DNA of 10,294 nucleotides from Anaerosoma sp034007245 (GCA_034007245.1 JAVERH010000074.1:1-10294), one strand, 5' to 3'. Shown: positions 1 to 6,486, numbered from the stretch's first letter. Made by a program: numbers and translations. Notes: generated by a model not told the origin, from the letters alone.

Positions 1-828
1 GACGCCGAGAGGGTGAACGTCGATATCGGTATCGCATTCCCGGCGGGCTTCATCTCTGATGTGGCCACAGGGCGGGACGGCCTGACGGTCACCGTCTACT
101 CCGACGCCGGGGTGCCCGATGAGGTGAAGGGCGCGATGCGGAGCTTCGTCCGCGAGGCTGCCTACCAGCTTGCAGGCAGGGAGCTGCCGGTCGAGCTGCC
201 GGCCGAGGAGACGATCGTCCTCGGCGAGGATCGCACTGGTGCACAGGTCACGATGCAGGAGAAGATGCGCCCGCTGTTGCTGTTCATGATCCTTATGATG
301 GAGACTTTCTCCATGGCCTCACTCGTATCGACGGAGGTGCTACAGCGCACCGTTACTGCCGTGCTGGTGACGCCGGCCAAGGTCGGGGACTTTCTTGCGG
401 CCAAGACGATATTCGGGACTGCCATGTCGCTCTCGCAGGCCCTCATCATCCTGGCATTGATAGGAGGCATCACCGCCCAGAACTGGTCGCTGATGCTGGT
501 GGTGCTGCTCATGGGCGCGATCATGTTCACCGGCGTGGCACTCTTCGTCGGTGCGGCCGGCAAGGACTTCATCGGTCAGCTCTTCTACTCGATGCTGTTC
601 CTGATCCCGCTACTCGTTCCGGCTGTCTCGGTCATGTTCCCGGGTTCGGCAGCAGCGTGGGTACGGGCGATACCCACATACCCCGTCATCGACGTGCTTG
701 TCCGTGCCACGAGTTACGGGGCTACGTGGTCCGACTCGTGGGGTTCGCTCGCCTATGCCGCGCTGTGGCTTGTCGTGCTCTACGGCGCCGGGGTCATCGC
801 GCTCAAGCGGAAGGTGGAGTCGCTATGA
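1..828 (+). CDS. ABC-2 type transporter permease, 5'-truncated by the window
   Basis: Membrane subunit of an ABC exporter, missing its N-terminus: the frame is open to base 1, so the GTG at 13 is probably an internal valine codon and not the start. The 275 visible residues begin in the soluble extracytoplasmic domain that follows TM1 in this family. About five hydrophobic segments follow, near visible residues 90-110, 137-157, 162-185, 190-213 and 249-268. Between the first two is the cytoplasmic family motif, here TEVLQRT followed by VLVTPAK. The protein ends in a basic tail (LKRKVESL). The stop overlaps the start of the next permease gene in an ATGA, so the two are translationally coupled and probably form a heterodimer. 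The ATPase gene is not in the window and is expected upstream. The substrate cannot be read from the sequence; drug, lipid or peptide export are all possible. Confidence 0.88.
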   Translation, partial: DAERVNVDIGIAFPAGFISDVATGRDGLTVTVYSDAGVPDEVKGAMRSFVREAAYQLAGRELPVELPAEETIVLGEDRTGAQVTMQEKMRPLLLFMILMMETFSMASLVSTEVLQRTVTAVLVTPAKVGDFLAAKTIFGTAMSLSQALIILALIGGITAQNWSLMLVVLLMGAIMFTGVALFVGAAGKDFIGQLFYSMLFLIPLLVPAVSVMFPGSAAAWVRAIPTYPVIDVLVRATSYGATWSDSWGSLAYAALWLVVLYGAGVIALKRKVESL

Positions 829-1889
829 GTCTCACCCGCATCTGGAAGGTCCTGCGCAAGGACCTGGCGCTTGGTCCGCGTTCGCCGATACTGCTCTGGG
901 CGATCGTACTGCCGGTTGCGCTCACGCTGATCCTGCAAGTCGCGTTCGGGTCGCTCTTCGATCCCGAGCCGCGTCTCGGGATATTCGATGAGGGAGGCTC
1001 GTCGATCACGGCGGCTATCGCGGATATGGACGGTATCGAGCTGGCGATGTTGGAGAGTGAGGCCGACCTGAGAGCGCAGGTCGAGGCGAACGATCTCGAC
1101 GCGGGACTCGTGTTGCCGGACGGTTTCGACGATGCGGTGCGTGACGGTGAGAGGCCTGAGCTTGAGTTCTTCATCGGCGGCGAGAGTTACGCCTCCAATC
1201 GCATCATCCTTACGGTGACCGCGCTGGACCTGGTCCGCGAGCTGGAGGGCTCCGAGTCGCCGGTCACGGTAGACATCGTGGACTTCGGAGACGCGGGGCT
1301 ACCGATGTCCGTCAGGCTCATTCCGGTAATCGTCTTCTACGCGCTCGTGATCGCAGGACTCTTCGTTCCGGGTTCGAGTATCGTCGAAGAGAAGGAGCAG
1401 GGCACGCTCACAGCCATGCTGGTCACGCCGGTGCGGACTGCCGATGTACTCGTGGCCAAGTGGCTCTTCGGGCTCATCCTGGCAACGGTGATGGGCGTCG
1501 CGTCGCTCGCTCTCAATGGCGCGATGGGCTCCAACTGGCCATCTGTGATCCTTGTGGTGATCGTTGCGGCGATGCTCTCAGCCATGCTCGGCATCGTGGT
1601 GGGGGTGTTGGCCAGGGACTCTGCGATGATGTTCGGTATCGTGAAGGGTACGGGTATCTTCCTGTTCATGCCGGCAGTCTTCTATGTGTTCCCGGACTGG
1701 CCGCAGTGGATCGCCAAGCTCTTCCCGCTCTACTGGATCATCGAGCCGATCTGGCAGGTCTCAGTGATGGGAGCGGCGCTCTCCACGGTGTGGTTCGAGC
1801 TCGTCGTGGCACTTGCCATCACGGCTGTGCTTGGCGTGCTTGCGTGGTGGCTTGCGAAGCGCATGCAGGCGCAGATGGCCGGACAGTGA
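825..1889 (+). CDS. ABC-2 type transporter permease
   Basis: Second membrane subunit of the exporter, 354 residues. I chose the ATG at 825 because it overlaps the previous stop (ATGA) and is preceded by a GGTGGAG ribosome-binding site. A longer open frame reaching back to 657 would run deep into the previous gene. The architecture is that of the ABC2_membrane_3-like family: a short cytoplasmic N-terminus, TM1 at about residues 22-44, a soluble outside domain at about 46-160, then TMs near 163-184, 210-231, 239-262, 268-290 and 325-344. The hallmark cytoplasmic loop EEKEQGTL with MLVTPVR lies at about 188-204, between TM2 and TM3. The protein resembles its upstream neighbour in layout, so the pair likely arose by duplication. 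Its stop is 14 nt from the stop of the convergent HAAS-RDD gene. The exported substrate is unknown. Confidence 0.9.
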   Translation: MSLTRIWKVLRKDLALGPRSPILLWAIVLPVALTLILQVAFGSLFDPEPRLGIFDEGGSSITAAIADMDGIELAMLESEADLRAQVEANDLDAGLVLPDGFDDAVRDGERPELEFFIGGESYASNRIILTVTALDLVRELEGSESPVTVDIVDFGDAGLPMSVRLIPVIVFYALVIAGLFVPGSSIVEEKEQGTLTAMLVTPVRTADVLVAKWLFGLILATVMGVASLALNGAMGSNWPSVILVVIVAAMLSAMLGIVVGVLARDSAMMFGIVKGTGIFLFMPAVFYVFPDWPQWIAKLFPLYWIIEPIWQVSVMGAALSTVWFELVVALAITAVLGVLAWWLAKRMQAQMAGQ

Positions 1890-1903
1890 TGTTTGGGAAC
1901 CGT

Positions 1904-2677
1904 CTACCCCAGGATGCGGGGTGGCAGGAACGGGCCGATGCACATCCACAGGTAGTAGATGAGCAGCAGGATACATAGGCATCCGACCGGAACAGCGGGG
2001 ACAAGGATCCACCATCGGTTGCGATGTGTCCCGAGTGGTGCCGGGTTCTGTGCGATGTCGCGCTCCCGCACGATGATCCGGTCGTCATCCAGTCTGATGC
2101 CGCGGAGGCCTGTCATCCACATGCCTACGCTTGCGGAGCGCGAACGCCGGAGTAGCATCCAGTAGAAGACCGCCCATGCCAACAGGCATGCTGCGAGGAG
2201 CCACTGCCCGATCGCAACGGGTCCGGGGGCGGGGAGTCCTTCATAGCCGAGCGCCGTCAGCCACCAGTGCGCGATGTGCTCGGATATCTGGATCCATACC
2301 GGCATTGCCGGGTCCGACCCGGCAGTATCACTCGCAAGTGTGGAGAACGTGAGGGCCGTTGGCACGAGTAGCATCGGCCCGAGTCCGATCACGACGTCGG
2401 TCGCCCAGGCGCTGTAGCGGCGGCCGAGCGACGCGTGGGGTACGCACGGCCCGTCGTCGGGGCGCACACGACGCTCCACAATGTCCGAGGCGACTTCGGC
2501 GGGGTCTCCAAAGTTGTTGAGGACCGATGCCGTATCTCCCCGCTCGTCGATTTCCTCCTGGAGATGAGTGCGGATCTCCCTGGCGATGTCATCGACATCG
2601 CGTGCGGGTAAGCCCTTCAGTCCCTGGCGTACTGCAGCCAGGTAGCGGGTCACGTCGGTATGCTCGGCCTGCGTCAT
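1904..2677 (-). CDS. HAAS-like / RDD-like membrane protein coupled to PadR
   Basis: A 257-residue protein with two parts. Residues 5-70 form a charged helical domain of the HAAS/DUF1700 type: YLAAVRQGLKGLP, then DIAREIRTHLQEEI, and the closing FGDPAEVA motif. Such domains are known to occur beside PadR regulators. Residues 85-250 look like an RDD-family membrane domain, with RRYSAWATDVVI at the first segment, a later SVGMWMTGLRGIRL, and hydrophobic segments near 92-110, 155-176 and 223-247. The start was placed at the ATG at 2677, which overlaps the padR stop (ATGA on the minus strand). A longer in-frame start at 2728 would lie inside padR and add 17 residues that do not fit the domain. It is the second gene of a padR operon. 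It could be a membrane sensor or anti-regulator of PadR, or a transporter; this is inference. Assignment is firmer for HAAS than for RDD. Confidence 0.78.
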   Translation of the reverse strand: MTQAEHTDVTRYLAAVRQGLKGLPARDVDDIAREIRTHLQEEIDERGDTASVLNNFGDPAEVASDIVERRVRPDDGPCVPHASLGRRYSAWATDVVIGLGPMLLVPTALTFSTLASDTAGSDPAMPVWIQISEHIAHWWLTALGYEGLPAPGPVAIGQWLLAACLLAWAVFYWMLLRRSRSASVGMWMTGLRGIRLDDDRIIVRERDIAQNPAPLGTHRNRWWILVPAVPVGCLCILLLIYYLWMCIGPFLPPRILG

Positions 2678-3042
2678 CTGCGATCCTTCCCCCCGAGATC
2701 GTTCAGCGCCGCCGCGACGGTCTCCCACTCGGTCCAGGCCCGGTCGCGGAACGTCCGTCCGGCCTGGGTGATCCGGTAGTACTTGCGCGGACCGGCGGGA
2801 CCTTCATCCGACCATGCCGCGGACACGAGCCCATCGGCCTCGAGCCGGCGGAGAACAGGGTAGACGGTCCCTTCGCCGGCGATGAGCCCGCCGCGCTCCT
2901 TGAGCTCGCGCACGATCGCATAGCCGTAGAGCTGCTCCTGGTCGACGAGGCTCAGGATCATCAGCTCGATGATGCCCTTGCGAAGCTGGGTCGACCAGGA
3001 GGCGAAGCCGTCTGCGGGCGCCGGTGTGGGGCGCTTTGCCAT
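2674..3042 (-). CDS. PadR-family transcriptional regulator
   Basis: A 122-residue winged-helix DNA-binding protein. The PadR core runs from about residue 20 to 95: RKGIIELMILSLV (helix 1), LYGYAIVRELKERG, the recognition region GEGTVYPVLRRLEADGLV at 56-73, and the wing with GPRKYYRITQAG at 84-95. The C-terminal helix used for dimerisation is short (about 97-115), as in the small subfamily 2 proteins. The N-terminal 15 residues are proline/alanine-rich and not part of the domain. The start is the ATG at 3042, with GAGGAA about 10 nt upstream. The gene overlaps the HAAS-RDD gene by 4 nt. An inverted repeat overlapping its probable -10 box suggests it represses itself. PadR proteins commonly control drug-export or stress genes, so the convergent ABC-2 exporter is a plausible target, but no direct evidence is visible. 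Confidence 0.92.
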   Translation of the reverse strand: MAKRPTPAPADGFASWSTQLRKGIIELMILSLVDQEQLYGYAIVRELKERGGLIAGEGTVYPVLRRLEADGLVSAAWSDEGPAGPRKYYRITQAGRTFRDRAWTEWETVAAALNDLGGKDRR

Positions 3043-3063
3043 GCGGTTCTCGTTCCTCGAGGA

Positions 3064-3082
3064 TACTGTGCAATAAACAGTA
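3064..3082. promoter_or_regulatory. Inverted repeat, candidate PadR operator
   Basis: A perfect 6-bp inverted repeat, TACTGT at 3064-3069 and ACAGTA at 3077-3082, separated by the 7-nt AT-rich GCAATAA. It sits on the probable -10 box and start of transcription of padR. PadR proteins bind as dimers to such dyads in their own promoters, so autorepression is the natural reading. The repeat itself is directly visible; the bound protein is inferred. Confidence 0.5.
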
Positions 3083-3106
3083 CCCTGTGAGGTGTATGTG
3101 GTGCAA
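3077..3106 (-). promoter_or_regulatory. Probable sigma-70-type promoter of padR
   Basis: On the minus strand there is TTGCAC (3106-3101), an 18-nt spacer and TACTGT (3082-3077), about 35 nt before the padR ATG. The -35 matches TTGACA at four positions, and the -10 keeps the T-A-n-n-n-T pattern. The region is clearly AT-richer than the surrounding coding DNA. The -10 box is also one arm of the inverted repeat listed separately. The start of transcription would fall near 3070. Confidence 0.4.
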
Positions 3107-3140
3107 GTGCCTGCGCGACACAGGTCACATCTCGGCGTGT

Positions 3141-3180
3141 GTCAGTGTCCTGACCTCCGGAGGCACGCGTGCGGTAGACT
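3141..3180 (+). promoter_or_regulatory. Weak promoter candidate with dyads before the amidohydrolase
   Basis: The only plausible plus-strand promoter between padR and the amidohydrolase gene is CTGACC (3150-3155) with TAGACT (3175-3180). The spacer is 19 nt, longer than ideal. Two dyads lie on it: GTCAG-N4-CTGAC at 3141-3154 over the -35, and the perfect palindrome CCTCCGGAGG at 3154-3163 in the spacer. Either could be an operator or a chance GC-rich dyad. The rest of 3043-3224 holds only the padR control elements and the ribosome-binding site of the next gene. Confidence 0.22.
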
Positions 3181-3224
3181 GCGAGTCTGGACCGTGACCG
3201 CCGATCATCCCCGGAGAGCAGCCG

Positions 3225-4052
3225 ATGCCGATCATCGATGCACACACGCATGCTTTTCCTGACTCGATCGCACCTGCAGCCGTCAGTAGCCTCGTGGGGT
3301 GTCAAGGCGTGCGGTCGTACTACGACGGTACCGTGCGAGGGCTTCTGGCCTCGATGGACTCCCACGGCATCGGGCGTTCCGTACTCGCTCCGGTCGCCAC
3401 GAAGCCGTCGCAGGTGTGCAGTATCAACGATTGGGTGACCGCTATCGACGACCCGCGGATCGTCCCGCTCGGCGCGATGCACCCCGACTTTCCGGATCCT
3501 GAGGTGGAGGTCGCGCGTCTGGCGTCGTGCGGGGTGCAGGGCATCAAGCTGCACTCCCAGAACCAGGACTTCTCGCCCGAGGAGTCCCGGATGGCACCTA
3601 TCTACGACGCGGTGATCCGGCACGGGATGACGATCCTGTTCCATGCCGGAGGTTTCGTGATCGATGAGGGAACACAGGCCCGCCCGCAGAAGTTCGCGCA
3701 GATGCTCGATGAGTGGCCGGGCCTCGTGTGTGTGCTTGCCCATATGGGTGGGTACCGATTCTGGGATGAGGTGCGCGAGCATCTCTGCGGGCGAGATGTC
3801 TACTTCGATACAGCCTACGTGCCGGGCAACCTGCCCGATGAGGAGCTGCTCTCGCTCATACGCGATCATGGCGCCGGACGTGTGCTCTTTGGCTCCGATG
3901 GCCCCTGGGCCGACGCCGGACGCGATGCGGCACACCTCGGCCGTCTCGGCTTGAGCGAGGCCGAGCTCGAGCAGGTGTTGTATGCCAACGCGATGGCACT
4001 CTACTGCCCGGCGAATGCTGTCAGGGACACTGCTGCTCCGGAGTGTGCCTGA
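3225..4052 (+). CDS. Amidohydrolase-2-type metal-dependent hydrolase
   Basis: A 275-residue TIM-barrel hydrolase of the amidohydrolase superfamily (PF04909 type), cytoplasmic, with no signal peptide. The metal-binding residues can be read in order: the N-terminal HxH in IDAHTH (H7, H9), a strand with GIKLH (K108, H109), FHAGG (H140), VLAHMGG (H173), and the final aspartate in LFGSDGPW (D225). These match the family's usual metal and catalytic set. The start is the ATG at 3225, with GGAGAG about 8 nt upstream. Relatives include decarboxylases such as ACMSD and many uncharacterised hydrolases; the substrate here cannot be told. The gene is divergent from padR and 39 nt upstream of the receiver gene, which has its own -10 box, so it may be a single transcription unit. 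The last 15 or so residues (after CPANA) are an unstructured tail. Confidence 0.88.
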   Translation: MPIIDAHTHAFPDSIAPAAVSSLVGCQGVRSYYDGTVRGLLASMDSHGIGRSVLAPVATKPSQVCSINDWVTAIDDPRIVPLGAMHPDFPDPEVEVARLASCGVQGIKLHSQNQDFSPEESRMAPIYDAVIRHGMTILFHAGGFVIDEGTQARPQKFAQMLDEWPGLVCVLAHMGGYRFWDEVREHLCGRDVYFDTAYVPGNLPDEELLSLIRDHGAGRVLFGSDGPWADAGRDAAHLGRLGLSEAELEQVLYANAMALYCPANAVRDTAAPECA

Positions 4053-4056
4053 AGGG

Positions 4057-4062
4057 TATAAT
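4057..4062 (+). promoter_or_regulatory. -10 box (TATAAT) of the receiver gene
   Basis: A perfect TATAAT hexamer lies 4 nt after the amidohydrolase stop codon and 29 nt before the receiver ATG. No good -35 hexamer sits at 16-18 nt; the best candidate is TGCTCC near 4034. In DNA this rich in G and C, a perfect -10 placed exactly in the intergenic gap is unlikely to be accidental. It predicts a short 5' leader of about 20-25 nt. Confidence 0.5.
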
Positions 4063-4091
4063 CTGTGTGGTACCCAGCGTCGGAGGAGAAG

Positions 4092-4460
4092 ATGGGTTCG
4101 CACATCCTGCTCGTCGAGGACCATCCGCAGAACGCCTATCTCATGACGTACCTCCTGGAGAGCCGGGGTTACGAAGTGGAGGCCGTGGTCGATGGTACCG
4201 AGGCGCTGGAGGCGCTAGAGCAGCGCGCACCCGGCCTCATTCTCATGGATATGCAGCTGCCTGGGATCGACGGCTATGAGGCCACCCGGCGTATCAAAGC
4301 CGATGACCGCTTCAAGGACATCCCGCTCGTCGCGGTCACAGCGCACTCGATGCGTGGAGACCAGGACAAAGCGATCGCTGCGGGATGTGATCTCTACGTC
4401 ACCAAGCCGATCAATGGCGATGAGTTCCTTGCGTTGGTGGAGAAGTTGCTCCCCTTGTAA
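4092..4460 (+). CDS. Stand-alone response-regulator receiver (CheY/DivK-like)
   Basis: A 122-residue single receiver domain with no output domain. The acidic pair is E9-D10 in LLVEDH, the phospho-accepting aspartate is D53 in LILMDMQLPG, the switch threonine is T83 in VAVTAHSM, and the conserved lysine is K105 in YVTKPI. The phrase MRGDQDKAIAAGCD is typical of DivK-like receivers and of receivers found on hybrid kinases. The ATG at 4092 was preferred over a GTG at 4065 because a strong GGAGGAG ribosome-binding site at 4082-4088 lies just before it and the family begins at this point. No histidine kinase is encoded nearby, so the cognate kinase must be elsewhere. It probably acts by protein-protein contact (kinase relay, motility or cell-cycle control); which of these is unknown. 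Confidence 0.92.
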   Translation: MGSHILLVEDHPQNAYLMTYLLESRGYEVEAVVDGTEALEALEQRAPGLILMDMQLPGIDGYEATRRIKADDRFKDIPLVAVTAHSMRGDQDKAIAAGCDLYVTKPINGDEFLALVEKLLPL

Positions 4461-4507
4461 GTGCGGGCTGGTCCCGTTCGGCTCTCGCGTGCTGGCGGAT
4501 GACCCCC

Positions 4508-4513
4508 TATACT
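4508..4513 (+). promoter_or_regulatory. ffs: -10 box candidate of the SRP RNA gene
   Basis: TATACT lies 8 nt before the start of the self-complementary SRP RNA rod, the right distance for a transcription start at about 4520. No convincing -35 hexamer is seen at 16-18 nt upstream. No clear terminator separates the receiver gene from this point, so some read-through is possible. Confidence 0.45.
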
Positions 4514-4520
4514 GTAGGTT

Positions 4521-4647
4521 CGCGCTCCGGTCCTCCGGTCCGGGTCTCGGATGGCGGTATGTCGTGAACCTGGTCAGGTCCGGAAGGAAGCAGCCATAAG
4601 CGGCCTCTGCCGGGTGTCCGGGGCCTGGGCCCGAGTACCGGAGCGCA
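4521..4647 (+). ncRNA. ffs: Small signal recognition particle RNA (4.5S type)
   Basis: RNA core of the signal recognition particle, which pairs with Ffh to target nascent membrane proteins to the translocon. The conserved domain IV is unmistakable at 4572-4595: GGTCAGGTCC, the GGAA tetraloop at 4582-4585, then GGAAGCAGCC, with both internal loops that Ffh binds. Flanks fold back into one rod. GCGCTCCGGT (4522-4531) pairs perfectly with 4637-4646, and 4537-4553 pairs with 4615-4631 in 17 consecutive Watson-Crick or G-U pairs. A single hairpin of about 125 nt with no Alu domain is the short bacterial form (E. coli 114 nt). Ends are set from the stem and the -10 box and may be off by a few bases. 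Position just upstream of dnaX is conserved in many Gram-positive lineages. I see no Rho-independent terminator before dnaX. Confidence 0.95.
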
Positions 4648-4707
4648 CACGCAACAGCCCGGCTCGCCGCGCGCGGACCGACCGACGCACTCCGAGGAGC
4701 ACGTTTC

Positions 4708-6471
4708 ATGACCCACCTCTCCTGGTATCGCAAGTACCGTCCGCAGGTCTTCGAAGATGTCGTCGGCCAGCCCCATATCGAACAGACGCTGCGCAATGCG
4801 GTCGCCGAGGGCGCAGTGGCGCATGCCTATCTCTTCACCGGCCCGCGTGGCACGGGCAAGACGACCACCGCTCGTATCCTTGCTAAGGCACTCAACTGCG
4901 AGCAGGGCCCGACCACCACTCCGGACGACACATGCGAGCAGTGCCGGGCGATCGCGGAAGGCACACACCCGGATGTCTATGAGCTCGACGCGGCTTCGCG
5001 TACCGGTGTGGATGATGTGCGTGAGCAGATCATCGGACGTCTCAACTATGCGGCGTCGCGTGGTGGCTACAAGGTCTACATCATCGACGAAGTGCATATG
5101 CTTTCCACCTCGGCGTTCAACGCGCTGCTCAAGTCGCTCGAGGAGCCGCCCGCCCGTACCGTCTTCATCATGTGCACCACGCATCCCCATAAGGTGCCCG
5201 AGACGATCCACTCCCGTTGCCAGCGGTTCGACTTCCGGCGTCTGTCGGTGGAAGATATCGTCGGTCGGCTGCGCGTCATCGCTCAAGCAGAGTCGGTGGA
5301 CGTGCCGGACGGCGCACTCACACTCATCGCCAAGCATGCGCTCGGCGGGATGCGCGATGCGATCGCAACGCTCGAGCAGCTCGCCTCCTTTGGCGGTGGC
5401 ACGATCGGCCTGGAGGACGTCGAGGGACTTCTCGGCGAGATGGATGCCGATGCGCTTCTGGAGGCAGCCGCCTTCATCCTCGAGCGCGATATCGCTGGTG
5501 CCTTCAGATTCGTGGGAAGACTGGCCGACACGGGTGTCGACATGGGAGAGTTCGTGAAGGGCCTCGTCAAGCACTTCCGTGATCTGTTCGTTCTCGCGGC
5601 GGTCGGTGCGGATGTCGCGGTGGACACGACCTCTCGCGATCTCGGTCGGCTGCAGGACCAGGCATCCCGATTCGGCGCGGATCGCATCGGGCGCATCCTG
5701 GAGTTGCTGGATCGTCTGACGACCGAGCTGCGCTACGCTGCCGATCAACGCCTTGCGGTCGAGGTCGCGATGACTCGCATGGCGCGTCCGCACGGCGATC
5801 TCACGCTGGAATCACTCGCCGAGCGGATCGATGCGCTCGAGGCGGGCGCGCCGCTTGTGGAGTACGCGGCTGCCACATCGTCTGTTCCCGCGGCCCCGGT
5901 CGTGGTTCCGGCGGTTCCTGCCGAGGAGCCTGAGGTGCGTACGAAGCCTGCGGTCCCGGCCGGAGTACCCGTGTCCACAGCACCGGCGAGCACCCACCGG
6001 GCGCCCGCTGGTGACCTGGATGTGGCGGCGGTCAAGCGTGCCTGGCCGGCGGTTCTGGCGGAGATCAAGAAGATCCGTGCCCCCCGGGCGCACATCTTCA
6101 ACGGGACCGAGGCGGAGATCGCCTCCGGTACACTCATCGTCGAGTTTCCGGTCGATCAGAACTTCGCACTGGAGCTCGCACGCGATACGGAGACTCTCGA
6201 CGTGCTCCGCCGGGCCGTACGTGCCGTGCTCGGCCAGGAGCTACCCGTGGAGTATCGCCTGGGGCGGCAGGGAAGCTCGAACGGGGCCGCCGTGCCCTGC
6301 GATCCCCCGTCGCCGGCACCCGCAGATCCGCAGCAGGAGCAGGCGCCGCCGCGTACTCAGTCCTCGGCGGCTTCAGATGCGCCTGCCGATGAGGTCGATC
6401 TCGAGTCCGTACTCGCCGAACTCGGCGGAGAGCTGATCGAGGATGTCACACCAAAACCAGAAGATGTCTGA
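4708..6471 (+). CDS. dnaX: DNA polymerase III subunits gamma/tau
   Basis: Clamp-loader ATPase of the replisome, 587 residues. Domain I opens with WYRKYRPQVFEDVVGQ, then Walker A GPRGTGKT (45-52), Walker B VYIIDEVH (123-130), sensor 1 near FIMCTTHPHKVP, the SRC arginine-finger motif (169-171), and sensor 2 GGMRDAIATLEQL (213-225). The zinc module keeps C64, C76 and C79, but the fourth ligand position (C73 in E. coli) is aspartate. The collar domain runs to about 360, followed by a Pro/Ala-rich linker (about 385-435), a folded tau-type segment (436-520), another linker, and an acidic end (DEVDLESVLAELGGELIEDV). The ATG at 4708 has GAGGAG 8 nt upstream. I see no A-rich slippery site, so programmed frameshifting to gamma of the E. 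coli type is not indicated. First gene of dnaX-ybaB-recR; 15 nt separate it from ybaB. Confidence 0.97.
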   Translation: MTHLSWYRKYRPQVFEDVVGQPHIEQTLRNAVAEGAVAHAYLFTGPRGTGKTTTARILAKALNCEQGPTTTPDDTCEQCRAIAEGTHPDVYELDAASRTGVDDVREQIIGRLNYAASRGGYKVYIIDEVHMLSTSAFNALLKSLEEPPARTVFIMCTTHPHKVPETIHSRCQRFDFRRLSVEDIVGRLRVIAQAESVDVPDGALTLIAKHALGGMRDAIATLEQLASFGGGTIGLEDVEGLLGEMDADALLEAAAFILERDIAGAFRFVGRLADTGVDMGEFVKGLVKHFRDLFVLAAVGADVAVDTTSRDLGRLQDQASRFGADRIGRILELLDRLTTELRYAADQRLAVEVAMTRMARPHGDLTLESLAERIDALEAGAPLVEYAAATSSVPAAPVVVPAVPAEEPEVRTKPAVPAGVPVSTAPASTHRAPAGDLDVAAVKRAWPAVLAEIKKIRAPRAHIFNGTEAEIASGTLIVEFPVDQNFALELARDTETLDVLRRAVRAVLGQELPVEYRLGRQGSSNGAAVPCDPPSPAPADPQQEQAPPRTQSSAASDAPADEVDLESVLAELGGELIEDVTPKPEDV

Positions 6472-6486
6472 CGGATAGGAGAGCGT

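Noticed and set aside
657..824. A 56-codon N-terminal extension of the second ABC-2 permease
   Set aside because: It overlaps conserved codons of the first permease; the ATGA junction and the GGTGGAG site support the start at 825.
1906..1922. ACCCC-N7-GGGGT hairpin at the convergent junction as a bidirectional terminator
   Set aside because: The stem is only 5 bp, lies within the last codons of the HAAS-RDD gene and has no T-run on either side.
4065..4091. GTG start giving nine extra residues to the receiver protein
   Set aside because: The GGAGGAG ribosome-binding site lies inside that extension and points to the ATG at 4092, where receiver domains normally begin.
2961..4124. A 387-codon open frame on the minus strand across the amidohydrolase
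   Set aside because: The plus-strand amidohydrolase has all its metal ligands in the right order; the antisense product is Arg/His-rich and crosses the padR promoter and the padR start.
4507..5793. A 428-codon open frame on the minus strand across the SRP RNA and the 5' part of dnaX
   Set aside because: It is antisense to strongly conserved dnaX codons and to the ffs RNA. Its His/Arg-rich translation has no recognisable domain, and it has the open-frame bias expected of high-GC DNA.
6453..6458. CCAAAACC near the end of dnaX as a frameshift site
   Set aside because: Only four A, at the extreme 3' end just before the stop, and not a heptameric slippery pattern; a shift there would not produce a gamma-like product.
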